Assembly (NCBI GenBank): GCA_023228765.1
Contig: JALOAM010000039.1
Coordinates: 1-21,077 of the forward strand
DNA length: 21,077 nt
Reading direction: 5' to 3'
Origin: Dehalococcoidia bacterium
GTDB lineage: Bacteria; Chloroflexota; Dehalococcoidia; UBA2979
The stretch's first letter is position 1; the number at the start of each line of letters is the position of its first letter. Below the pieces are notes generated by a model, which was not told the origin of the DNA, did not search any database, and worked only from the letters and a program-made list of their open reading frames with translations. The translations under genes and the position numbers were made by a program. Shown here piece by piece: positions 13,034-21,077 of this stretch.

Positions 13034-16000
13034 CTGGGTGACGCGCAGCTCGATCGTCGGAGAGCGGCGCATCGAGAACGCCCACGCCACCAGCAGGCTC
13101 GCCACGACCGCCCCGGCGAGCACACCCAGCCCGAGGCCGAGCGTCCCCCAGGAGGTCTCGAGCACGAACGGTGGCAGCACCTTCGAGCCGGACTCCGTCA
13201 CGTTCAGGAACCGCATCATGATCCGCGCCACCTCGCGCCCGACGACGCCGCCGATCGCGGCGCCGAGGACGAGCACGACGCCCCACTCCAGCACCAGCGC
13301 CCGCAGGATCTCGGGCTTCGCGACACCCACGGCGCGGAGCACGGCGAACTCGGTCGCCCTCCCGCGCGCGCCGAGGACCATCGTCGCCACGAACCCCACG
13401 GTGCACAGCCCGATCACGGCGACGAACGCGACGCCGAGGATCCCGGAGCCGGCCGCCTGCAACGTCGGGTCGGCCTGCGCGGTGCGTACCGCCTCGTCCT
13501 GCACGGTCCACTCCGCGATACGCGGAGCGCCGTCGTCGGCCTCCAGCGTCTGCGCCACCGTGAGTTGCTGCTCCGTGCTGAGGCCATCCTCGAAGTCGAC
13601 CCACAGCTCCGTGGGGTAGTCGTACTCCGGGAAGTCGACCAGGCCAGCGGCCTCGCGCAGGTGGTCGTAGTTCACGATCACGTTCCCCACGCCGGGGTCC
13701 AGCGTCGGGAAGTAGTCGACGATCGCGCGGACCTGGATCGGGACAGCGATGTCCCCGAAGTTCGCGAGGGCGACCCCACCGACATCGACACGGAACGCGC
13801 CGGCCGCGGCGCGGTCCATCACCGCGGCGATCGGCATCGTCGGGTCGAACGGCGCGAGGAGGCGCGTGCGCGGCCCGATCAGCGGCTGCCACGACCACTG
13901 CAGCGCCTGTGACCCCGAGCGCGCCTGCTCACCCGAGAGCGCGAACCGCTCCTGCGAGTCCGCGGGCCCCAGCATCATCCACCGCTGTGCCCCCTCGAAC
14001 TCATCGAGGTCCACGGTCTCCCCGTCTGCCGCGATCGCCTGGAGGTCGTCGATGAACAACGAGCCTTCGAGGCGCAGCGTGCCGTCCTGCCGGTCGCCCA
14101 CCAGCAGACCGGCGAACGCAAGTTCCCCCTCCACGTCCGGGAGCGCCACACGCCACGCCTCCCACTGGTCGGCGACCCCCTCCGAGGGCTCCAGGAATGC
14201 CTGTGTGTATGAGCCGTTCTCCAACCGGAACCGCGCGCGCAGCACGAGGCGGGCCGGGACGGGCGTGTTGATCCACAACTGCAGCGTCTCGGCATCCTCG
14301 GGCAGCACGTAGCCGCCACCCGGCGGCACCACGCTCTGGAGCTCCCGCATCAGGTCGTCGAGCGGCCTCGTGGCGAAGTCGTCCCGCCACCAGAGCGCGT
14401 CTGTCGCCACCACCGGATCGAGGGCGAGGAGCTGCGTGCCGAGGCCTCCTGCCGCCGCGATCGTGGAGCGGTGGACGCCGACGGCGCTCGCAACGCCCTC
14501 GGTCTCCGTGAGCGCGGCGAGCTTCTCCTCGAAGTGCTCGTCCGTCTGGTCCTCGAGCCGCCCACGGAGGTCGATGCCGGCGGTGTACCTCGCGCGGTCC
14601 TCGTACGAGCGGTCGACCGTCGGGCCGTACGAGGCGGCGAACGTCCCCACGGCGATCGCGAGGATCACGAGCAGGGTGACGCGCGCGTAGGACGCAGGCG
14701 CCCTCCCCGCCCGCCGCAGGCCGATCGCGACGGCGGTCCCACGGAGGAGCAGGAGGAACCGCGCGGCCAGACGTACGAGCGGCGGGTAGAACCGCAGCAT
14801 CATCAGCGACACGGCGAGCGTGATCGCCAGCGGCGCGGCCAGCAGCAGCGGGTCCGAGGACCACCCACCCACGGAGGATGGGTCGAACACGGAGCCACGC
14901 TGGTTGAGCTGCCACAACAGGAGCCCCGCCAGCGCGACCACGCCGAAGTCGAGGTAGTAGCGCTGGAGCACGTTGCGCTGCGCCGGCCGGGCTTCCTCGC
15001 GCTTCACGTCCACGATCCCGCGTCGCACGACGAGGAACGCCGGCAGGAGGATCGCGAGCAGCGACAGCACCCCCCCGGCGACCGCCAGGAGGTACGCCTC
15101 CGGCGTGATCGCCGCGGGCAGCGCCGCGCCCCCTGTGACGCCATCGAACGCCGGCGTCCGGCCGAGGAGCGCGACGACCTGCGAGGCCAGCCACGGCGCC
15201 ACGAGGAGCGCCGGGACGGCGAGCACGACACCCTCGACGAAGGAGAGGCCGACAAGCTGGCCGGTCGTGGCGCCTCGGCTGCGGTAGACGCCGAGCTCCT
15301 CCTGCTGCCGCTCCAGCAGCATCGCCATCACCATGACCACGTAGTAGACGACGATGCCGACCACCTGGAGCAGCATGATCAGCAGTGGCACGGACGTGAA
15401 CGACTGCGACGTGCGGTAGCCCTGCAGCGTCTTGAGGACATCGACGCTCCCGACCCCGTCGAGGCCGAGGCGCGTGCGCACCTCTTGCTCCCATGCCGAG
15501 AGGTCGCCGATCGCGTAGTCGACCTCGCCGAGGCCGATGCGCGACGTGTCCACCACGATGCCCGCGCGATGCGAGTAGGTGGACTCGGGCAGCAGGGTGC
15601 GGAACACGCCGTCGAACTGCTCCTGCGTGGTCAGCAGCGGCATCTGCCCGATGCCTCGCGCCACATCGCCCCGCCGAGGGTCCGTGGGCAGCGCGGCCGA
15701 GAGCCGCGGGAGCACCGGCGCGTCCGTCGCCACCCACGCTCCGCGGAACATCGACCAGCGCTCGTCCTCCAGGTCGTCGGGGCGCACGAAGCCGACCACG
15801 GTGACCTCGACGCTGGTCGAGGCGAACAGTGTCGGCTCGCACTGGATCTCCTCGGCGGCCTGCTCAGGGTCCTCGGCGCCCGGGAGGTTCGGGCAGTCGT
15901 CCAGCCCGCCCCCCTGCAGGCGGATCACGTCACCGAGGGCGGCGTGCCGCTGGAAGCCCCACGGCAGGACGACCTCGGCGGTGTCGGCGCCCTCGGGGAG

Positions 16001-16483
16001 GCGTCCCTCGACGACCTCGACGTGCTCCTCGAACCCGCCGAGGTGGAACAGGTAGCCGCCCCACGGCTGGCGCACCGGCTCCCCGGAGGCGTCCTCGGGG
16101 ACCGCGACGGGCTCCTCCGGCGCGTCGAAGCCGGGGAAGGAGATGTCAAAGCGCTGCGAGCGGTCCTCGGAGATCGCGTCGTCGCCGAGCCAGCCGACGC
16201 GCGCCTCGGTGACCGCGTCCATCGCGGCCACGGCACTCTGCCCCACCGTGTCGCCGAGGCGGAGCCCGTCCGCGTCGAGGAACGTCCCGCGCTCCTCGAC
16301 CGTCGGGAGCTCTCGCCCGAGGCGGAACGCAAGCCCGAGGTCCGACATCGCGGAGGCGTAGATCGGCGTGATCGCGAGAAGCGTCGATGCGACGAGTACG
16401 CCGACCGCCGCGACGAGCATGAACCGCCACCCGGCACGCAGCCTCCGGAGCGCGAAGCGCCAGCCAGCGAGGAAGTCGGTCAT
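13031..16483 (-). CDS. Large FtsX-type ABC transporter permease
   Basis: This is a 1150-residue membrane protein. One helix lies near the N-terminus (about 20-42, RFMLVAAVGVLVASTLLAI), followed by an extracytoplasmic domain to about 360. The first FtsX-type helix set spans about 365-500 and has the family signature ERQQEELGVYRSRGATTGQL. Extra helices lie near 511-530, 545-565 and 600-620. A second large extracytoplasmic domain runs to about 1005. The final FtsX set spans about 1010-1150 with TEFAVLRAVGVAKPEILRAL. It thus contains two permease halves in one chain, like lipoprotein-release or MacB-like transporters. No ATPase gene is visible within the window. The start ATG at 16483 has only a weak ribosome-binding site. 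Cargo is unknown. Confidence 0.88.
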   Translation of the reverse strand: MTDFLAGWRFALRRLRAGWRFMLVAAVGVLVASTLLAITPIYASAMSDLGLAFRLGRELPTVEERGTFLDADGLRLGDTVGQSAVAAMDAVTEARVGWLGDDAISEDRSQRFDISFPGFDAPEEPVAVPEDASGEPVRQPWGGYLFHLGGFEEHVEVVEGRLPEGADTAEVVLPWGFQRHAALGDVIRLQGGGLDDCPNLPGAEDPEQAAEEIQCEPTLFASTSVEVTVVGFVRPDDLEDERWSMFRGAWVATDAPVLPRLSAALPTDPRRGDVARGIGQMPLLTTQEQFDGVFRTLLPESTYSHRAGIVVDTSRIGLGEVDYAIGDLSAWEQEVRTRLGLDGVGSVDVLKTLQGYRTSQSFTSVPLLIMLLQVVGIVVYYVVMVMAMLLERQQEELGVYRSRGATTGQLVGLSFVEGVVLAVPALLVAPWLASQVVALLGRTPAFDGVTGGAALPAAITPEAYLLAVAGGVLSLLAILLPAFLVVRRGIVDVKREEARPAQRNVLQRYYLDFGVVALAGLLLWQLNQRGSVFDPSSVGGWSSDPLLLAAPLAITLAVSLMMLRFYPPLVRLAARFLLLLRGTAVAIGLRRAGRAPASYARVTLLVILAIAVGTFAASYGPTVDRSYEDRARYTAGIDLRGRLEDQTDEHFEEKLAALTETEGVASAVGVHRSTIAAAGGLGTQLLALDPVVATDALWWRDDFATRPLDDLMRELQSVVPPGGGYVLPEDAETLQLWINTPVPARLVLRARFRLENGSYTQAFLEPSEGVADQWEAWRVALPDVEGELAFAGLLVGDRQDGTLRLEGSLFIDDLQAIAADGETVDLDEFEGAQRWMMLGPADSQERFALSGEQARSGSQALQWSWQPLIGPRTRLLAPFDPTMPIAAVMDRAAAGAFRVDVGGVALANFGDIAVPIQVRAIVDYFPTLDPGVGNVIVNYDHLREAAGLVDFPEYDYPTELWVDFEDGLSTEQQLTVAQTLEADDGAPRIAEWTVQDEAVRTAQADPTLQAAGSGILGVAFVAVIGLCTVGFVATMVLGARGRATEFAVLRAVGVAKPEILRALVLEWGVVLVLGAAIGGVVGREVARIMMRFLNVTESGSKVLPPFVLETSWGTLGLGLGVLAGAVVASLLVAWAFSMRRSPTIELRVTQ

Positions 16484-16575
16484 GCGGCGTCCGTGGTGAT
16501 CGTGATAGTCACGGGCGAGTGTAGCGGTCGTTTGCGCCCGATGACTGACGTAGGCTGTAGCACGCAGGATGGAGT

Positions 16576-16839
16576 GTGCCGGTGCTACCGAAGCCCTCGC
16601 TCAAGTTCGCGGTACTCGCCGGGCTCGCGGGATTCCTTGTTGCGTTCGCCAACCACCGAGGCGAACGGCGGATGCGCTCGCTGGCCACGCTCCAGGGGCT
16701 GGAGTGGTTCCTCTCCGCCGGTGGCGCCTCCCTCCTGACGGGCGCGGTCCGTCGCACCCTCGAGGAACACGACGTCGAGATCACCGAGCGCCTGACGAAG
16801 GTCGAGCAGACCGTCGTGGACCACGCGCCACACCTGTAG
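16576..16839 (+). CDS. Small hypothetical protein with hydrophobic N-terminal segment
   Basis: This 87-residue frame starts at GTG 16576, with AGGA a few bases upstream; GTG at 16582 is an alternative. KFAVLAGLAGFLVAFANH could be a membrane anchor, and the C-terminal half (VRRTLEEHDVEITERLTKVEQTV) looks helical. It is transcribed divergently from the permease and followed by a hairpin. The codon usage fits its neighbours. No family recognised. Confidence 0.55.
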   Translation: MPVLPKPSLKFAVLAGLAGFLVAFANHRGERRMRSLATLQGLEWFLSAGGASLLTGAVRRTLEEHDVEITERLTKVEQTVVDHAPHL

Positions 16840-16842
16840 CGC

Positions 16843-16872
16843 GCTACCGGAGGCCTCGGACGACTCGGTAGC
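16843..16872 (+). terminator. Hairpin after the 87-residue gene
   Basis: GCTACCG (16843-16849) pairs with CGGTAGC (16866-16872). An overlapping alternative, GGAGGC with GCCTCC, uses adjacent bases. It starts three bases after the stop codon. There is no T tract. Confidence 0.4.
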
Positions 16873-16975
16873 CTCCAAGTTTCCTCGCTGATACGTTGGG
16901 CGCCGCCCGGTCGAGGTCCGACGGGCGCCAGAATGCACGACGCGCGGACGTTCCGCGTTCACGATGGGAGTCCTG

Positions 16976-17197
16976 ATGCCGGCACCGTGGAGCAACTACG
17001 CCGAGGTCGTGGAGCACATCTTCCGGGTCGCCCCGGAGGCCAAGCCGACCCGCTCGGACTTCCTCGACATCTGCTACGCCAACGACATCAGTGACGACGT
17101 CATCGACGGGTTCGACTCGCTCCGCGAGGGCGTGATGTTCAACAACCCGGACGAGGTCAAGGCCGCGCTCGAGGCCAACGGCCAGATCGCCGGCTAG
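16976..17197 (+). CDS. Small protein resembling DUF2795
   Basis: This 73-residue acidic protein starts at ATG 16976, with GGGAG five bases upstream; an in-frame ATG lies at 16964. The sequence runs KPTRSDFLDICYANDISDDV, then IDGFDSLREGVMFNNPDEVKAAL. This matches the general DUF2795 layout: a helix, a short turn with a D/E-V-I/L pair, then a loop and a closing ...V..AL helix. It is soluble, with no metal motif. Its function is unknown in this family. The 273-residue gene follows after 28 bases. Confidence 0.68.
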   Translation: MPAPWSNYAEVVEHIFRVAPEAKPTRSDFLDICYANDISDDVIDGFDSLREGVMFNNPDEVKAALEANGQIAG

Positions 17198-17225
17198 CCC
17201 CTCCCGACATCCCTCCGAGGTACAC

Positions 17226-18047
17226 ATGACGAGCGACCCCGCCGACGCCCTGCGGGAGCAGGCGCGCGAGTGGGGTCGCGCGCTGCTTGCCGGCACGCCA
17301 TGGACTGGCGTGCCTGACCGCGTCACGCTCCTCCTCGTGGAGCCGCCCGTGCGCTTCCCCTCGACCGGAAGCGTCACCTACTGGCTCACGGTGGACACCG
17401 CCGCCGCCCGAGGGCTGGCGGACCCGTACGGGCCGGCGCTCACCTCGGACCGCGCAGTGGTGGAGCACCCTCGCACCCCGGGGCTCAACGTCACCCTCGC
17501 CGTCATGACGGACGAGGCACTGCACCGCTTCCTCGGCGGCACGACACCGGCCGCGATCGAGGCGCGCTGGCAGGCTCGCCACCTCGAACCGATCTCTGAC
17601 CGCCTGCGCCGGGGCGAGCAGTATGCGCTCCGCGCCGGCCTCCTGCCGGACGACGTGCCCGAGCGCGTCACGCGCACGCTCTTCCTCGAGCTCGTCGCGG
17701 CCGTCCGTGCGCTCGCACCGCTGGAGGTGCAACCCTCGGCTGGCCTCGCCGCGGCCGGCGCGGCCAGCGCGGCGGCCTGCCGTCTCGCCTGCTTCGACGA
17801 CGCGGGGAACTATCCGCCCGCCCAGCACCTCCGCGCGGAGGCCGCCGAGACGCGCCTCGGGCGTCGGATCGTGACGTGGCTGGACGACCTCGTACGCGCC
17901 GTGGGTGGCGACGACGCGGCGGCCCGACGTGCCGTCAGCGCCGGTGACCAGGTGATCGAGGAGGCCCGCACCATCCTCGGCGAGCTCTACCGCGACCGCC
18001 CGTGGCTGCGCACGCCGGAGGCGTTCGCCCTCCGCGCTCCCCGCTAG
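17226..18047 (+). CDS. Hypothetical 273-residue soluble protein
   Basis: This 273-residue protein starts at ATG 17226, with TCCGAGG upstream. The N-terminal half is mixed alpha/beta (VTLLLVEPPVRF, VTYWLTVD, LNVTLAVMTDEALHRFL). The C-terminal half is helical (LEPISDRLRRGEQYALRAG, VTRTLFLELVAAVRAL, then a long Ala-rich helix). Two cysteines sit in an AACRLACFDD segment. The helical half loosely recalls the C-terminal part of nucleotidyltransferase-type proteins, but no GS-DxD motif is present in the first half, so this is not claimed. It may be co-transcribed with the DUF2795-like gene and with the methyltransferase 20 bases downstream. Confidence 0.72.
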   Translation: MTSDPADALREQAREWGRALLAGTPWTGVPDRVTLLLVEPPVRFPSTGSVTYWLTVDTAAARGLADPYGPALTSDRAVVEHPRTPGLNVTLAVMTDEALHRFLGGTTPAAIEARWQARHLEPISDRLRRGEQYALRAGLLPDDVPERVTRTLFLELVAAVRALAPLEVQPSAGLAAAGAASAAACRLACFDDAGNYPPAQHLRAEAAETRLGRRIVTWLDDLVRAVGGDDAAARRAVSAGDQVIEEARTILGELYRDRPWLRTPEAFALRAPR

Positions 18048-18066
18048 CGCGCCCTACCCTCGCTCC

Positions 18067-19245
18067 ATGACCCTCGACGCGGCCGCGATCGCCTGGCTCC
18101 GCACGCCCGAGGGCGACGCCGCCACGCGTGACGCCGTCGCTCGGATCGGAGGCGGCACGCCCCTCCTCAAGGTGATCGACGCCCTCCGTCGCTCGCTCTC
18201 GCCGGATCAGGCGCGGTGGGCCGTGACCCTCGCCGAGGGCCGCACCACCGCCCGCGCGAAGTTCGAGGACGCCGACCGCCTCTTCTTCGACCGCGAATCC
18301 GCCGAGCAAGCAACCAGCGCCGTCGTCGCCCGCCACACCGCCGGCCGCTTCGCAGGTGCATCACGGATCGCCGACCTCGGCTGCGGCGCAGGTGCTGACG
18401 CGCTCGCCCTCGCCGATCACGCCCCGGTCCTCGCGGTCGACCTCGACGCCGGCCGCGCCGGGATGACGGAGGCGAACGCCGCGGTCCGAGGCCTCCCGGT
18501 CACCACGCTCGTCGCAGACGTGCGCGAGGTTGCCCTCGACGGCGTCGACGCGGCGTGGCTCGACCCGGCGCGCCGGGACGCCTCGGGCCGGGTCCTCGAC
18601 CCCGAACGGTGGAGTCCACCGCTCTCCGAGGCCCTCCGCATCGCCCGCAGCGTCCCGCGTGCGGGCATCAAGGTCGCACCCGGCATCGACCTCGCGCTCG
18701 TGCCGGCGGACGCCGAGGTCGAGTTCATCTCGCTCGACGGTCGCCTCGTGGAAGCCGTGATCTGGCTCGGTGACGCGGTGAGCACGCCACGGAGGGCGAC
18801 CGTCCTCCCCGAGGGCGTCATGCTCGCCGGAGCGCCGGACACGGGCGCAACCGTTCTCGGCGCGCCGGGCGCCTACCTCTACGACCTCGACCCGGCCGTC
18901 GGACGCGCGGGACTGGTAGACGTGCTCGCGCCAGCCCTCGGCGCCTGGCTGCTCGCGGAGGGCGTCGCCTACCTCAGCAGCGACGAGGCGCACGACACGC
19001 CGTTCGCGCGGCGCTTCCGGATCGTGGGGTGGTTCCCGTTCTCCGAACGACGACTGCTCGAGGCGTGCCGCGCGGCGGACGCCGCTCGCGTCGAGGTGAT
19101 GCGACGGGCCTCACCGGTGGAGACGAACGAACTGGAGGCGCGACTCAACCGCGGCCTCTCGGGCGGCCCTGGCCTCGTGCTCACGGTGGCCCTCACGCGG
19201 CACGAGGGCGAGCACATCGCCATCCTCGGCGCACGGGAGCGCTAG
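18067..19245 (+). CDS. Class I SAM-dependent methyltransferase, THUMP-like type
   Basis: This 392-residue protein has a class I methyltransferase fold. Motif I is IADLGCGAGADALAL (about 101-115); the acidic end of strand 2 is AVDLDAGR; the catalytic-strand motif is AAWLDPARRD (about 160-170), followed by GRVLDPERWSPPLSEAL. The N-terminal segment (AEGRTTARAKFEDADRLFFDRESAEQAT) and the C-terminal domain ending in ELEARLNRGLSGGPGL match the group annotated as class I methyltransferase with a THUMP-like domain, common in Actinomycetota. An RNA substrate is likely from that relationship but unproven. It ends in a CTAG tetranucleotide shared with the stop of the YihY gene on minus. Confidence 0.88.
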   Translation: MTLDAAAIAWLRTPEGDAATRDAVARIGGGTPLLKVIDALRRSLSPDQARWAVTLAEGRTTARAKFEDADRLFFDRESAEQATSAVVARHTAGRFAGASRIADLGCGAGADALALADHAPVLAVDLDAGRAGMTEANAAVRGLPVTTLVADVREVALDGVDAAWLDPARRDASGRVLDPERWSPPLSEALRIARSVPRAGIKVAPGIDLALVPADAEVEFISLDGRLVEAVIWLGDAVSTPRRATVLPEGVMLAGAPDTGATVLGAPGAYLYDLDPAVGRAGLVDVLAPALGAWLLAEGVAYLSSDEAHDTPFARRFRIVGWFPFSERRLLEACRAADAARVEVMRRASPVETNELEARLNRGLSGGPGLVLTVALTRHEGEHIAILGARER

Positions 19246-20144
19246 TCCCCCGGCGCCCCCGAGGGCTGCCTCACGGCGACCGAGGACGAAGCGGGCGCGG
19301 ACGCCTCCGCTCCCAGCGTGCCCTCGGCACTGCGACGGCGGAGCTCGTTCACCTCGGCTCCCACGATGAGCAGGAGCGAGGAGTAGTAGAGCCAGGTCAT
19401 GAGCACGATGACCGCGCCCAGGCTCCCGTAGGTCGCGTTGTACGAGCCGAAGTTCGCGACGTAGAACCCGAACGCGATCGTCCCCAGGAGCCACATCACG
19501 ACGAACAGCGCCGCGCCGGGCGACACCCACTGGAGCGGCAGGTCGGTGTTCGGCGCCGACCAGTAGACCAGGGCGACTGCCATGGCGATCAGGACGATCA
19601 CCACCGGGATCCTCAGGAGGGTCACCGCGACTGACCAGGCCTCCCCCAGGCCCACCGCATCCGCGATCTGCTCGCCCGCGGCCTGCCCGACGACGAGCAC
19701 CAGCGCCCCCGCGAGGAAGGCGAGCCCACCGAGGACCGTCAGGCCGACGCCGAGCGCCTGCTTCCGCAGGAACGGGCGGCTCTCCTGGACCTCGTGGACC
19801 TTGTTCAGCGCCTTCATCACGGTCTTCGTGCCGCTGGAGGCCGCCCAGATCGCGGTAACGGCGGTCACGGTCAGCAGGCCGGGGTTCTGAGCCCCAAAGA
19901 TGCCGTTCAGCTGCGCCTCGAGCAGGCTTGCCACGTCCGCCGGGAGGTGGGCGCTCGCCTCGTTGAGGATCTCCTCCGTCGGGTTGTCGATACCGAGCCA
20001 GCGCGCGGCGTAGCTACTGAGGGCGGCGAGGAAGATGAGCAGCGGGAACAGCGCGAACATGAGGCGGAACGCGAGTTCCGCCGCCAGCCCCATAGCGTCG
20101 TCCTTCTGGATCTTCGCGACGAGCGTCTTGCCCCACTGGACCAT
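19242..20144 (-). CDS. YihY/BrkB family membrane protein
   Basis: This 300-residue protein starts at ATG 20144, where GGGAGG lies eight bases upstream; an in-frame start 60 bases further lacks this. Family features are MGLAAELAFRLMFALFPLLIFLAAL near the N-terminus (the amphipathic helix and first transmembrane span), then IWAASSGTKTVMKALNKVHEV (typical S-x-G...aLN.iy pattern), then YNATYGSLGAVIVLMTWLYYSSLLLIVGAEVN, the strongest signature. Six membrane helices are expected. The C-terminus is a Ser/Ala-rich cytoplasmic tail. It was once called ribonuclease BN in error. Its function remains undefined. It is downstream of hflX on the same strand. Confidence 0.92.
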   Translation of the reverse strand: MVQWGKTLVAKIQKDDAMGLAAELAFRLMFALFPLLIFLAALSSYAARWLGIDNPTEEILNEASAHLPADVASLLEAQLNGIFGAQNPGLLTVTAVTAIWAASSGTKTVMKALNKVHEVQESRPFLRKQALGVGLTVLGGLAFLAGALVLVVGQAAGEQIADAVGLGEAWSVAVTLLRIPVVIVLIAMAVALVYWSAPNTDLPLQWVSPGAALFVVMWLLGTIAFGFYVANFGSYNATYGSLGAVIVLMTWLYYSSLLLIVGAEVNELRRRSAEGTLGAEASAPASSSVAVRQPSGAPGD

Positions 20145-20251
20145 GCCTGGCCTCCCGTGACGACCATACACGGGGCGTGCTTGCATCCCCGTCGCATCAC
20201 GCAACGGACGCGAGCAAGCTCGGTAGCGGCGAGGTGGCCGCTGTCCCGCCG

Positions 20252-21077
20252 CTAACCGGCGAGGTACTCCGCGGGCTCTTCGCTGTCCTCGGTGTCTTCG
20301 ACAATGCCGACCGCCTCGGGCGTCACGTCCTCGGCCTCGGCGTCGTCACCGAGGTCGAACGTGTAGCCGTCCGCGAGCGAGCCAAAGAACTCGTACATCA
20401 GCCGCTCGCGCAGCGCGTCGATCCCGAGGCCCGCGACTGCCGAGGTGAACGCGATCTCGCCCGGCACGCCGGGGTCGTACTCCGTGGCGAGCTGGGCGAG
20501 GTCATCCTCGGTCGTCACGGGGGAACCGTCCTCCAGCGTGAGGCCGTCAGCCTTGTTGAAGACCGTCAGCACGGGCATGTCGTCCAGCCCCAGCTCGTGG
20601 AGCGTGTCGAGCACCGTGCGGATCTGTGCGTCGCGCGTGCTCGCCGTCGCGTCCACGACGTGCAGGAGGAGGTCCGCCTCGCCGAGTTCCTCGAGCGTCG
20701 CGCGGAACGCCGAGACGAGCTGCGTGGGGAGCTTCTGCATGAACCCCACGGTGTCGGTCAGCAGGAACGCCTCGCCCGTGCCCGCGCCGATGCGGCGCGT
20801 GACGGGGTCCAGCGTCGCGAACACGGCATCCGCGACGAGCACCTTCGCCCCGGCGAGGGCGCGCATCAGCGAGGACTTCCCGGCGTTCGTGTACCCGACG
20901 AGGGCGACCGTCGGCAGGCCCTGCCGCTGGCGGCGCGAGCGCTGCAGGTCGCGCTGGCGCTTCACCTGCTCGATCTGCTTCTTGAGGCGCGCGATCCGCG
21001 TGCCGATCAGGCGGCGGTCCGTCTCCAGCTGCGTCTCACCGGGACCGCGCGTGCCGATGGCGCCCTCGGTCCGTTCG
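20252..21077 (-). CDS. hflX: GTPase HflX, C-terminal part (5' end outside window)
   Basis: The frame is open to the window edge, so the N-terminal domain is cut off; an in-frame GTG at 20965 is internal. The visible part begins with EGAIGTRGPGETQLETDRRL, the HflX hallmark, then a coiled-coil (RIARLKKQIEQVKRQR) and the GTPase domain: G1 GYTNAGKSS, the ATLDPVTR switch I region, G3 DTVGF, G4 NKAD. The C-terminus is a short acidic extension. HflX binds 50S subunits and splits or rescues stalled 70S ribosomes under stress. The stop is followed by about 107 bp before the YihY start. Confidence 0.95.
   Translation of the reverse strand, partial: ERTEGAIGTRGPGETQLETDRRLIGTRIARLKKQIEQVKRQRDLQRSRRQRQGLPTVALVGYTNAGKSSLMRALAGAKVLVADAVFATLDPVTRRIGAGTGEAFLLTDTVGFMQKLPTQLVSAFRATLEELGEADLLLHVVDATASTRDAQIRTVLDTLHELGLDDMPVLTVFNKADGLTLEDGSPVTTEDDLAQLATEYDPGVPGEIAFTSAVAGLGIDALRERLMYEFFGSLADGYTFDLGDDAEAEDVTPEAVGIVEDTEDSEEPAEYLAG

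Noticed and set aside
14471..16738. 755-codon open frame on plus opposite the FtsX-type permease
   Set aside because: It is the antisense shadow of a high-GC gene: rich in Arg, His, Glu, Asp and Gly with no domain, while the minus strand encodes a clear permease. The same applies to long antisense frames at 12525-13898, 4648-5703, 5999-6952 and 7472-8254.
1..21077. CRISPR arrays, insertion sequences, tRNA or rRNA genes
   Set aside because: No regularly spaced repeats, no transposase besides the partial serine recombinase, and no tRNA T-loop or anticodon-arm patterns other than the tmRNA were seen by eye.

Overview
The window is high-GC bacterial chromosome with strongly G/C-ending codons and tightly packed genes on both strands. 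The gene set (two-subunit 2-oxoacid:ferredoxin oxidoreductase, one-piece tmRNA next to smpB, a PTPS-like enzyme with a Glu motif, an AsnC-type RAM-only protein, a very large FtsX-type permease) and a serine recombinase abutting ssrA fit Chloroflexota, possibly Dehalococcoidia. This is inference: there is no rRNA or marker gene, and Actinomycetota cannot be excluded.

Layout. 1-879 is the 3' part of a large serine recombinase. Its last codons run antisense into the 3' end of ssrA (tmRNA, 857-1219, minus), so the left edge looks like the end of an element inserted at ssrA. ssrA has a clear sigma70-type promoter; smpB and an S41 C-terminal processing protease follow on the same strand. 3366-3802 is non-coding: it holds a run of long perfect hairpins, then a promoter with two CsoR-type palindromes driving a 75-residue zinc-ribbon protein. 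Next come a BCP peroxiredoxin (minus), an alpha/beta hydrolase and an MFS exporter (plus), and a RAM-domain protein (minus).

A long hairpin-rich leader (about 7494-7675) precedes korA-korB, closed by a strong terminator. Then, all on plus: a PTPS-family protein, a multi-pass membrane protein, a six-cysteine acidic protein with its own TTGACA promoter, and two overlapping small membrane-anchored proteins. A 1150-residue FtsX-type permease faces them on minus. After it, on plus, are two small hypothetical genes, an unrecognised 273-residue protein and a THUMP-like methyltransferase. On minus are a YihY-family membrane protein, sharing a CTAG stop with the methyltransferase, and the C-terminal part of HflX, cut by the window end.

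How the parts relate: ssrA and smpB form the trans-translation system that rescues stalled ribosomes, and the HflX GTPase also acts on ribosomes. KorAB links 2-oxoacid oxidation to ferredoxin. BCP handles peroxides. Several small or membrane genes have no assignable function. The points most worth a second look are the ssrA/recombinase junction, the operator-controlled zinc-ribbon gene, the two structured non-coding regions (3498-3650 and the korA leader), and the PTPS Cys-to-Glu motif.
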